A program made the translations under genes and the position numbers. The notes beneath the pieces are model-generated. The model was not told the DNA's origin. It was given only the letters and a program-made list of their open reading frames with translations, and searched no databases. From the IMG/VR virus record IMGVR_UViG_3300031774_000090, positions 1-30,087 of that record: 30,087 nucleotides of DNA. One strand, written 5' to 3'. Position 1 is the first letter of the stretch; each line of letters starts with the position of its first letter. This DNA is from a virus. Positions 23,133-29,953 of this stretch are shown here, in pieces.

Positions 23133-23622
23133 AAGCTGTAGTTAAAATAAAGTTTAAAGAGTCTTTTTGATTGTTAGTTATGTAATACATCTGTGTAGAG
23201 GGAAACATAATAAAATCATTATTTGCTAAAGGTATGTCCCAACTTCTTCCTGCTCTTCTATTAGAATTATAATGTATTCTAACACTACAATCTTTAACAT
23301 TTACTCCATAAAGAAAAGTATAATCAGGAGAATTTCTAAGGTCTACTGGATCAATATTTAATAAAGGAATAGAAACTTCTTTGGGTTTATAAGTATTTCC
23401 CCACGTTTCTTTATTTACTAAAGTAAAACCGTGTTCTAGATTTATATGCTCTCGCATATATGTATTTAACATATCCCAGGTTCTTGAGAATGGAAATTTA
23501 GAATTTTTAATTTGTGATGATAAAATATCTTTTTGAAGTTTGTCTCGATCTATTTCGAAACCTTTAGGCATATTAATAGTGCCATAATGTAAATCTATTT
23601 CAGATAATACTTTCTTGTGCAT
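23119..23622 (-). CDS. Possible oxygenase-fold protein lacking the iron-binding motif
   Basis: This 167-residue protein is of uncertain function. The C-terminal strand pattern is GRSWDIPLANNDFIMFPS, then TQMYYITNNQKDSLNFIL. It lines up with the end of 2OG oxygenases (KGSIVVFPSHLWH, then GTRYSLVVWH in oxygenase 3). However, tyrosine 146 stands where the distal histidine should be, leucine takes the place of the arginine, and no HxD is present. It therefore looks like a double-stranded beta-helix protein without catalytic residues, or an unrelated beta protein. It overlaps oxygenase 3 by 14 nt and may serve as a partner or regulatory subunit. Confidence 0.6.
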   Translation of the reverse strand: MHKKVLSEIDLHYGTINMPKGFEIDRDKLQKDILSSQIKNSKFPFSRTWDMLNTYMREHINLEHGFTLVNKETWGNTYKPKEVSIPLLNIDPVDLRNSPDYTFLYGVNVKDCSVRIHYNSNRRAGRSWDIPLANNDFIMFPSTQMYYITNNQKDSLNFILTTAYESI

Positions 23623-23640
23623 ACCACATACCTTTTTAAT

Positions 23641-24096
23641 TTATGCGTTGTTATCTGTCAAGTCCCAAGACTGGCCTGATTCATTCCACTTATAACCCCA
23701 AGAATGTGTGCCAGCTTCGTTTTGTGAAGTTTGTTCTGCAGTTAATGCTGGAGCTGCACCTATAGGTGAGTCCCAACTAGCAGTTGTAGTATTTTTTACC
23801 CAAGATGCAAAAGGTTTTTGAGGCCAGAAGATTTGATTATCTTCGTCCCAAGTATAACCTATACCTGCATAGTTTCCTCTTAATGCTTTTGAGTTATCAC
23901 CAGATTTATGTTGATTATTATATGTATTGTATGAAGTTTGAATCCACATTGGAGCAGGCCAATTATTATGTCTCTCTAAATATTGTTGTCCTACTGATTC
24001 ATCTTCAACGCCATCAGCATTTTTCATATCATTGTTACCACAAGTTAATACTCCGATAACTTTTCCATTCATTCCTATTTTTGCAAAGTGTGCCAT
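23641..24096 (-). CDS. Tryptophan-rich tail-associated protein common in marine phages
   Basis: This 151-residue protein starts AHFAKIGMNGKVIGVLTCG and contains PMWIQTSYNTYNNQHK, then RGNYAGIGYTWDED, then FWPQKPFASWVKNTTTASW. Tryptophans recur at short intervals, and the protein ends WGYKWNESGQSWDLTDN. The QTSYNT, then NYAGIGYTYD or TWDE pattern is widespread in marine myo- and podoviruses near tail fibre genes. Function is unproven, and a structural or carbohydrate-binding role is plausible. A strong AAGGAG ribosome site lies just before the ATG at 24096, which suits a well-expressed virion component. It sits between the adhesins and the oxygenases. Confidence 0.75.
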   Translation of the reverse strand: MAHFAKIGMNGKVIGVLTCGNNDMKNADGVEDESVGQQYLERHNNWPAPMWIQTSYNTYNNQHKSGDNSKALRGNYAGIGYTWDEDNQIFWPQKPFASWVKNTTTASWDSPIGAAPALTAEQTSQNEAGTHSWGYKWNESGQSWDLTDNNA

Positions 24097-24144
24097 ATGT
24101 TTCTCCTTATATATTAATTTTAAAGTTGTGTAAATGCATAAATA

Positions 24145-25578
24145 TTATTGATATTTATATCTTATAATTACTATTCCCGATCCACCATTTCCGCCAGGCT
24201 GTGTACTAGCACTACAGCCACCACCACCTCCGCCACCAGCACCAAGATTGACCGTTCCTGCGGTTCCGGGACTAGCTGGAGCTTTTCCATTACCACCAGT
24301 TCCACCACCACCTGTTCCACCAGTTCCTGGAGCGCCAGATGCGGGATCCCATCTACGACCGCCACCGCCTCCACCACCATAAACAATTGCTGCTGTAGAA
24401 ATACTTGTTGTAGCACCGTCTCCTCCATCACCAGCTGCACCTGGTCCTGGATAATTTTCTCCATTGTCACCTGCATCAGTTGCACCACCACCTCCGCCAC
24501 CATTTTGAGCTAAAGCTGAACTACACGATACGTTGGCTGTTCCTCCATTTGTTCCTTGTGCTGGAGTTGTTGGAGGTGTATTTCCTGTTCCTGCACCACA
24601 TCCACCAATAGGAGCTGTATAACCGTGACCGCCTCCACCAGATCCACCATTTCCTCCTGGAGTTCCTGCACCACAATAAGGACTGGCTCCAAATCCACCT
24701 GTACCACCACCCGCCGAAGTAATTGATGAAAATACTGAAGCATCTCCTGCAGTTGGTGTTGAACCTGCTACATTAGCAGTTCCGCCACCTCCTACTGTAA
24801 TTGGATAAGCTGTTTGTGACACTGTTACTCTATTTCCTGGAGTGGGATAACCATCTAAAGGGCTTGCTGTATAAGGGTTAAGGGGGTTTTTTACTTCTCT
24901 AAATCCGCCTGCACCGCCTCCACCTGCTCCACCTTCCTTACTTCCACCACCGCCGCCACCACCAGCAACTACCATATATGAAACTACATTTCTACTAGAA
25001 CAACCTGCTACTGTACATACTGTAAAAGTTCCTGGTCCTATAAATTTATGAATTTTGTCATTACCACAAGTACTAATACAGCCACCTGATGCTGCCATAA
25101 ATTCAGCGCCTCTAACATTAGAAGTTGAATCTAAAACGTTAATCCAACCTTGAACGGCATCTATATAAACAAATTGAACGGATTGTCCTTCTGTATTTAA
25201 ACCTACATCGGATGCAACTCCTCCCATTTTTTCGGTGCCGTTTGGTGAAACTGTTACAGCATATGTTTGCCAAGTTCCTGCATAATCTGCAAAAGCTACT
25301 GAACTTCCAGGAGCACCTGCTGGTAAATTAACTGTTATAGTTCCAGCTGTTGTATTTAAAAAATAACCTACACCAGCTGTTGCTGTAAAACCTGAATCTG
25401 AATTTGTTTTAACTGTAGTATCCCACGAAATTTCTCCTGTTCCACCAAATCCTGCAGCAGTTCCTAAATTAGAAATTGTTACACCTGAAGGAATTGTGAA
25501 TGTATCTCCACTATCTCCTAATGTGGTTGTACCACACGCTGTTCTTGGACTAATTTTATTTACTTTTATTTCACTCAT
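24145..25578 (-). CDS. Glycine-rich tail adhesin, paralogue 1
   Basis: This 477-residue protein starts MSEIKVNKISPRTACGTTTLG. A beta module (about 60-155) contains GYFLNTTAGTITVNLPAG and GQSVQFVYIDAVQGWINV. A cysteine pair precedes KIHKFIGPGTFTV and another pair follows it. From about residue 205 to the end the sequence is polyglycine with Pro, Ser, Thr and Cys, including GAGGFREVKNPLNPYTASP, and it ends SGIVIIRYKYQ. The last block matches the glycine-rich domain of phage adhesins and fibre tips. By analogy it may form bundles of polyglycine II helices that bind the host. It is the last of three tandem paralogues in transcription order. Confidence 0.85.
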   Translation of the reverse strand: MSEIKVNKISPRTACGTTTLGDSGDTFTIPSGVTISNLGTAAGFGGTGEISWDTTVKTNSDSGFTATAGVGYFLNTTAGTITVNLPAGAPGSSVAFADYAGTWQTYAVTVSPNGTEKMGGVASDVGLNTEGQSVQFVYIDAVQGWINVLDSTSNVRGAEFMAASGGCISTCGNDKIHKFIGPGTFTVCTVAGCSSRNVVSYMVVAGGGGGGGSKEGGAGGGGAGGFREVKNPLNPYTASPLDGYPTPGNRVTVSQTAYPITVGGGGTANVAGSTPTAGDASVFSSITSAGGGTGGFGASPYCGAGTPGGNGGSGGGGHGYTAPIGGCGAGTGNTPPTTPAQGTNGGTANVSCSSALAQNGGGGGGATDAGDNGENYPGPGAAGDGGDGATTSISTAAIVYGGGGGGGRRWDPASGAPGTGGTGGGGTGGNGKAPASPGTAGTVNLGAGGGGGGGCSASTQPGGNGGSGIVIIRYKYQ

Positions 25579-25580
25579 AA

Positions 25581-27068
25581 TTATTGTCTTTTATATCTTA
25601 TTACTACTACACCTGAACCACCACTACCACCTGTACTAGAAGTTCCCACTCCAGCACCACCGCCACCACCTCTGTTTGTTGTTCCACTTTCACCATCAGC
25701 ATCTCCTCCTGATCTGACTTTTCCTGAACCACCAGTACCACAAGGACTTGCTCCACCACCAGTTCCTTGACCTGGCATTTGATTTGATCCACCGCCACCA
25801 CCAGCATAAGAAAGAGCAGAACCTGTTATAGATGTCGGAACACCAACACCTCCTGCTCCAGCTACATTAGGATTTTGACCTTGACCGCCTACATCTCCAG
25901 CGCCACCACCTCCTCCTCCGGCTCTTATTCCTGGTCCTAAAGATGGAGTTGCATTACCACCATCATTTCCTTGAGAAGGACTTGTTGCAGGGTCATTTCC
26001 ACTTCCTGCTGCCGCAGGTGGATTATTTCCTGATCCACCACCTCCAGAACCACCTGGATTTCCTGCTGTAGGACTACCTCCTGGATTACCTGAACCTCCT
26101 CCAGCTGCTGATAAACCTAATGCACTTGAAACATTTCCTGGAGATTGATTAGTTGGTGCACCACCATTAGAATTAGTTCCTGCTGCGCCACCACCCACTA
26201 CAATTGGATATGATTGTACTGAAAGAGTAATTCCTGAACAAGCTGCTGCTAAAGGACTAGCTGTATATGGAGTAATAGGATTAGTTCGACCCTCCCTAAA
26301 TCCTCCTGCTCCAGCGCCACTTGCTGATGAACCGGATCCACCATCAGCACCGCCACCACTGCCGACAATTAAGTAAGCTGCTGTATTATTAGCTGGTGTA
26401 GGAGATATAGAGGTAACTTGAAAAGTTCCTGGCGCTGTAAATGTATGAATTCTACAATTTCCTGAACAACTAATTGTTCCTCCTGTTGCTTGTATAAAAG
26501 GTGGAGTTCCTGTTTCTGTGTCCTCTGCGTTTTGAACATTAATCCAACCTTGTGTGCCATCAACATAAACTAATGTTAATGCTTGTCCTTCTATATTTAA
26601 AACTAAATCTTGTGCGATACCACCAATTTTTTCTGAACCATTTGGACTAATTGTTAATGTATTTGTTTGAAAGTTTCTTGCATAATCAGAAAAAGCTACA
26701 ATAGCTCCAGCCGATCCTGCAGGTAAATTTGCTGTAGAAGTTCCTCCATCAGTATCTACAAAATAACCTTCACCATTTACTGCTGTAAAAGTTCCTGTTT
26801 TAGGGGTTGTTACCCAATCTACAGTTCCTGTTCTACCTAAACCTACTGCTGTTCCGTTATTAGTTATAGTTGCTCCAGAGGCAATTGTAATTTGACCACC
26901 TGATTGAACTTGTATGTCTCCACCTGATTGAATTTGTTCTGTTACTCCATTAGGAATAATAACTGTATCACCATTAGCTCCTACAGTAATGTTAGCGCCA
27001 CATTTATTGATGATGTTTGAATCATCTGAAACTTTATTTATATTATCTACTTTAATTTTACTTGTCAT
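25581..27068 (-). CDS. Glycine-rich tail adhesin, paralogue 2
   Basis: This 495-residue protein starts MTSKIKVDNINKVSDDSNII. It has a longer N-terminal region than its relatives, with a near-repeat QIQSGGDIQVQSGGQITIAS. The beta module follows (GYFVDTDGGTSTANLPAG, then GQALTLVYVDGTQGWINV). The C-C pair before RIHTFTAPGTFQV is present, but the second pair found in the other two is missing. The polyglycine part carries GAGGFREGRTNPITPYTASP and ATSPSQGNDGG, and the end is SGVVVIRYKRQ. A fibre or adhesin role is inferred from the family. The ATG lies 2 nt downstream of the stop of paralogue 3. Confidence 0.85.
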   Translation of the reverse strand: MTSKIKVDNINKVSDDSNIINKCGANITVGANGDTVIIPNGVTEQIQSGGDIQVQSGGQITIASGATITNNGTAVGLGRTGTVDWVTTPKTGTFTAVNGEGYFVDTDGGTSTANLPAGSAGAIVAFSDYARNFQTNTLTISPNGSEKIGGIAQDLVLNIEGQALTLVYVDGTQGWINVQNAEDTETGTPPFIQATGGTISCSGNCRIHTFTAPGTFQVTSISPTPANNTAAYLIVGSGGGADGGSGSSASGAGAGGFREGRTNPITPYTASPLAAACSGITLSVQSYPIVVGGGAAGTNSNGGAPTNQSPGNVSSALGLSAAGGGSGNPGGSPTAGNPGGSGGGGSGNNPPAAAGSGNDPATSPSQGNDGGNATPSLGPGIRAGGGGGGAGDVGGQGQNPNVAGAGGVGVPTSITGSALSYAGGGGGSNQMPGQGTGGGASPCGTGGSGKVRSGGDADGESGTTNRGGGGGAGVGTSSTGGSGGSGVVVIRYKRQ

Positions 27069-27070
27069 AA

Positions 27071-28528
27071 TTATTGAAATTTATACCTTATTATTACTAT
27101 ACCTGACCCACCGCCACCACCTAATTTATATGTACCAGTTGGACCCGAAGAACCACCTCCGCCTCCACCACCTAAACCAGCTGTTCCGGCTGTTGCAGGA
27201 GTTGGACCACAGTTTCCTGTTCCAGCTCCACCACCACCTGTTCCACCTGCACTTTGTTGTGTACCAGAACTTCCGCCTCCTCCACCTCCAGCGTAAGCTG
27301 TTGGTGATGCTGAAATTTCTGTTGTAACTCCATTTCCACCTACTATTCCTGTTGTACTACAGCTAGGTGCAGCTCCTCCGGCAGCGCCTGCGCCACCACC
27401 TGCACCTCCGTATCCAGCTGTACCACCTGGATTTCCTTGAGAAGGAGATGTTGCGGGAGTATTTCCTGTACCACCTAAATCTGGTCTTTGAGGAGCAGAA
27501 TTTGTTCCACCACCACCTGAACCGCCTGGTTGGCCTGCTCTTCCTCCTACTGGACCTGATGGACTTCCTGGACCAGAACAATCTCTTGATCCGCCACCAC
27601 CACCTCCAGTAGCTACTATAGTATCAAAAATTGAAGGAGTTCCATTTCCTCCTGGATTAGCATCACAAGGCGATGCAGCTCCTCCACCACCTGCTTGAAT
27701 TGGATATCCTTGAACTGAAACTGTAATTCTATTTCCGGGAGTTGGATAGCCACACAAAGGACTGGTTGTATAACCTGTTGCTTGTGGACTTTTAGCTTCT
27801 CTAAAACCACCAGCTCCGGCTCCACCCGCATAATATGATGTACCACCAGCTCCACCACCAGCTACCACCATATAAGAAACTTCATTTTGTGCTGAGCACG
27901 GTGAAAGTCCTGAAACACAAAAAGTTCCTGGATTTACAAAAGTTGCAATTTTAGCATTAGCACAATCTGGTGCTGTAACTAAAGTATTACACGCGCCACT
28001 AACAGTAGCAGAAACAAAAGGAGGGGCTCCTCTAACATTAGATGTTGAGTCCATAGTATTAATCCATCCTTGTGTTGTATCTACATATACAAAAGTTACT
28101 GATTGACCTTTAGTAGACAGTGTTGCACTTTCATTTCGAGAACCAATTTTATCGGTACCATTTGGAACAACCGTAACAGCCAATGAATCCCAAGTAGCTG
28201 CGTAATCCGCCATAGAAATTATATCTCCAGCAGAACCTGCTGGTAAATTAAATGTTATTACGCCTGCTGTTGTATTTAAAAAATATCCTTTTCCGGAAAC
28301 TCCTGTAACAGGAGAATCTCCTGTAGCATATGGAGTTGTGATCCAATCAACAGTTCCTGTTCTACCAAATCCTGATTGAGTTGCTCCTGAAGCTAGTGAA
28401 ACTGTACCACCACAACGACCTAAAGTTACTGTCGTTGCATCTACTACTGCAGTTTTACAAGCTCCACCACCAACTGTTAAAGTTGTGCCGGATTGTTGTG
28501 TTACCTGATCTACTTCTACTTTACTCAT
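27071..28528 (-). CDS. Glycine-rich tail adhesin, paralogue 3
   Basis: This 485-residue protein starts MSKVEVDQVTQQSGTTLTVG. The shared beta module includes GYFLNTTAGVITFNLPAG and GQSVTFVYVDTTQGWINT. Two cysteine pairs flank KIATFVNPGTF. The glycine-rich part includes GAGGFREAKSPQATGYTTSP and ATSPSQGNPGG, and the end is SGIVIIRYKFQ. Additional single cysteines lie within the polyglycine part. The ATG overlaps the stop of the 58-aa gene (TAATG at 28528), so the small protein and this adhesin are probably co-made. The adhesin role is inferred from the conserved C-terminal block. Confidence 0.85.
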   Translation of the reverse strand: MSKVEVDQVTQQSGTTLTVGGGACKTAVVDATTVTLGRCGGTVSLASGATQSGFGRTGTVDWITTPYATGDSPVTGVSGKGYFLNTTAGVITFNLPAGSAGDIISMADYAATWDSLAVTVVPNGTDKIGSRNESATLSTKGQSVTFVYVDTTQGWINTMDSTSNVRGAPPFVSATVSGACNTLVTAPDCANAKIATFVNPGTFCVSGLSPCSAQNEVSYMVVAGGGAGGTSYYAGGAGAGGFREAKSPQATGYTTSPLCGYPTPGNRITVSVQGYPIQAGGGGAASPCDANPGGNGTPSIFDTIVATGGGGGGSRDCSGPGSPSGPVGGRAGQPGGSGGGGTNSAPQRPDLGGTGNTPATSPSQGNPGGTAGYGGAGGGAGAAGGAAPSCSTTGIVGGNGVTTEISASPTAYAGGGGGGSSGTQQSAGGTGGGGAGTGNCGPTPATAGTAGLGGGGGGGSSGPTGTYKLGGGGGSGIVIIRYKFQ

Positions 28529-28704
28529 TAAACTATTACCAACGTTCCTGTTACAGTAACAGTTGCTGGAATAGTTATTGGACCTGCAAGAACCCCGTTC
28601 TCGACAGTTTGAGTTCCATCAATTGTTGCCGCTTGATTATTTATAAATTCATTTGGAGAAGTCTGTCCTCCAACATATTGGATTCCGTTTATTACTGCAC
28701 TCAT
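28528..28704 (-). CDS. Small beta-type tail protein (58 aa)
   Basis: This 58-residue frame is read from the ATG at 28704-28702 to the TAA at 28530-28528. The product starts MSAVINGIQYVGGQTSPNEF and ends GPITIPATVTVTGTLVIV. A perfect AGGAGG ribosome site (28714-28709) overlaps the stop codon of the gene upstream, and its own stop overlaps the ATG of adhesin 3. Both make a real gene very likely. The VENGVLAGPITIPATVTVTG ending is frequent at the C-terminus of phage tail proteins. Its role is unknown, and it may trimerise with or chaperone an adhesin. Confidence 0.8.
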   Translation of the reverse strand: MSAVINGIQYVGGQTSPNEFINNQAATIDGTQTVENGVLAGPITIPATVTVTGTLVIV

Positions 28705-28708
28705 AATT

Positions 28709-28714
28709 CCTCCT
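28709..28714 (-). promoter_or_regulatory. Consensus ribosome-binding site AGGAGG
   Basis: AGGAGG ends 4 nt before the ATG at 28704 and shares bases with the TAG stop of the 107-aa gene. It supports the start of the 58-aa gene and suggests strong translation. Confidence 0.8.
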
Positions 28715-29036
28715 ACGAACTAATTTGGTTAATATATGAAGTAACAATATCTAAACTACTTGCTGTATTTGATACTGCTTTCAATACATCACCTGATTTT
28801 AAAACAATTTTAGCTCCGCCTTGGATTAATTCGATTGCAGAATTTGGTGGAATTACAACACCTTTTGCAAGGTATTTATTTCCACTATTAACAATGTAAA
28901 CATCAACTTCAATTGTAGAAGTTAAAATATTACAACATCTAATTCCAATAACTGCATCATAATTAGCTCCAGTTACAAGTGTAGCTTCACCTGTTCCAAC
29001 GGCTGATTGTAAATCGTTTCTAAAATTTTGTGCCAT
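28713..29036 (-). CDS. Small beta-sandwich-like virion protein, similar in plan to the 114-aa protein
   Basis: This 107-residue protein starts AQNFRNDLQSAVGTGEATLV, with IGIRCCNILTSTIEVDVYI in the middle, then PPNSAIELIQGGAKIVLKSG and DVLKAVSN. The predicted fold is all-beta, with the strand order of small phage proteins that decorate fibres or cap tail tubes. Two adjacent cysteines (RCC) are notable. The gene sits at the head of the adhesin block. It may be distantly related to the 114-aa protein at 17136-17480. Confidence 0.65.
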   Translation of the reverse strand: MAQNFRNDLQSAVGTGEATLVTGANYDAVIGIRCCNILTSTIEVDVYIVNSGNKYLAKGVVIPPNSAIELIQGGAKIVLKSGDVLKAVSNTASSLDIVTSYINQISS

Positions 29037-29049
29037 ATTTTTTTCCTAT

Positions 29050-29433
29050 CTATAATGCCACGGCCATTGCTAAAGCAAAACCGGAGCTTGCTGCTCCTAC
29101 TGGACTACCTGCTGCATCTAAATATACTGCCTTACTTGCGGGCAATGTACAAAATACATCTAATGTATTACCAGTAAAATTTACTGCTGCGTCTGAATTA
29201 GAACTAGTGATGACTTCTGTTCGTGCAAGATTTGCACTGGTTGCATCTAAAGTTCCTCTTCCGACTTCCCAATTATTTGTACCATCTTCATAAGCGGCAT
29301 AGTAAGTTTCATTATTGTTTCCAATACCTGCTGCAAAAGTTTCAAAACCTTGTACGAAACCAGCTAGTGCGAACGCACCAGTTCCTGAAGTAGAACTAGA
29401 TTCTTTAACTCTATCATTTATTACTAACGCCAT
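29050..29433 (-). CDS. Tail fibre attachment or tip protein of marine phage type
   Basis: This 127-residue protein starts ALVINDRVKESSSTSGTGAF, with QGFETFAAGIGNNNETYYAA, EDGTNNWEVGRGTLDATSAN and LARTEVITSSNSDAAVNF. That order, fold plus NNWEVGxGT then LARTxVxxSSN, is common in small phage proteins that bind or cap tail fibres. The C-terminus is hydrophobic (SGFALAMAVAL). No enzyme motif was seen. It is spaced 13 nt from the 107-aa gene and 16 nt from the 160-aa gene. Confidence 0.72.
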   Translation of the reverse strand: MALVINDRVKESSSTSGTGAFALAGFVQGFETFAAGIGNNNETYYAAYEDGTNNWEVGRGTLDATSANLARTEVITSSNSDAAVNFTGNTLDVFCTLPASKAVYLDAAGSPVGAASSGFALAMAVAL

Positions 29434-29449
29434 TTATTTTTTACTCCTA

Positions 29450-29932
29450 TTACGAATTAATACTTAACAAAGCATCAGCTCCAGAAGGTGTTCCTGCAGT
29501 TGGTGCTGGGAAAGTAACTGTAAATGTTCCATTAGAACAAGAAAAATCTGCTCCAAAATCTAAAATTACAACCAATTTATTTGTATCACTTAGATTATAA
29601 ATCGCTGCGCCTCTTGCTGTAAAAGTAGCTGGTGTTGGTGAACCCCAAACGGGATCCGGACTGAAATCAACTGTTGCATAGTCTGCAACATTTGAAACTG
29701 CATTACCTGCTAAATTTTGTGCAGCGTATTGAGTTCCACCTGTTGTAGCAACTTCATAATTAGGTGCTCCACCACCAGACGGTCCTAATAATGCAACTGT
29801 GCTATTAACAGTGTAAGCTCCAACATTTCCACCATTTTCTGTGTACAACGAAATAGTGTAAGTGTCATTTACAAAGTCATGATTTCCTTTCAACAGTTCT
29901 ACTGGGAACGAGTAAGGTACTATATTTGCCAT
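29450..29932 (-). CDS. Beta-rich tail protein of unknown function
   Basis: This 160-residue protein starts ANIVPYSFPVELLKGNHDFV, followed by NDTYTISLYTENGGNVGAYT, ATTGGTQYAAQNL and VWGSPTPATFTARGAAIYN, and it ends PTAGTPSGADALLSINS. The pattern matches small all-beta proteins seen at the start of phage tail fibre regions. A strong AAGGAG ribosome site lies 12 nt before the ATG. Function is probably structural, and a role as a distal tail or baseplate component is possible. Confidence 0.7.
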   Translation of the reverse strand: MANIVPYSFPVELLKGNHDFVNDTYTISLYTENGGNVGAYTVNSTVALLGPSGGGAPNYEVATTGGTQYAAQNLAGNAVSNVADYATVDFSPDPVWGSPTPATFTARGAAIYNLSDTNKLVVILDFGADFSCSNGTFTVTFPAPTAGTPSGADALLSINS

Positions 29933-29953
29933 TTTATTTTTTCTCCTTAATTA

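Larger units (their letters stand above)
24145..28528. repeat. Tandem triplication of adhesin-like genes
   Basis: Three adjacent genes (24145-25578, 25581-27068, 27071-28528) share the same domain order and conserved blocks, with only 2-nt gaps between them. Low-complexity glycine codons give many short direct repeats that favour recombination. Confidence 0.85.

Noticed and set aside
24138-24158. AT-only hairpin near the end of adhesin 1
   Set aside because: Eight A-T pairs are expected by chance in such AT-rich intergenic DNA.
24148-24513. Plus-strand frame opposite adhesin 1, rich in Ser, Thr and Cys
   Set aside because: It is the antisense of a glycine-rich gene, where stop codons are rare. 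It has no own ribosome site or family.
24145-28528. Dense short repeats on the plus strand resembling a repeat array
   Set aside because: They are glycine and proline codons of three real minus-strand genes. There are no equal spacers, so this is not a CRISPR array.
24145-28528. Diversity-generating retroelement acting on the adhesins
   Set aside because: No reverse transcriptase or template repeat was seen in the window, and variation looks like glycine-loop divergence, not adenine-targeted change.
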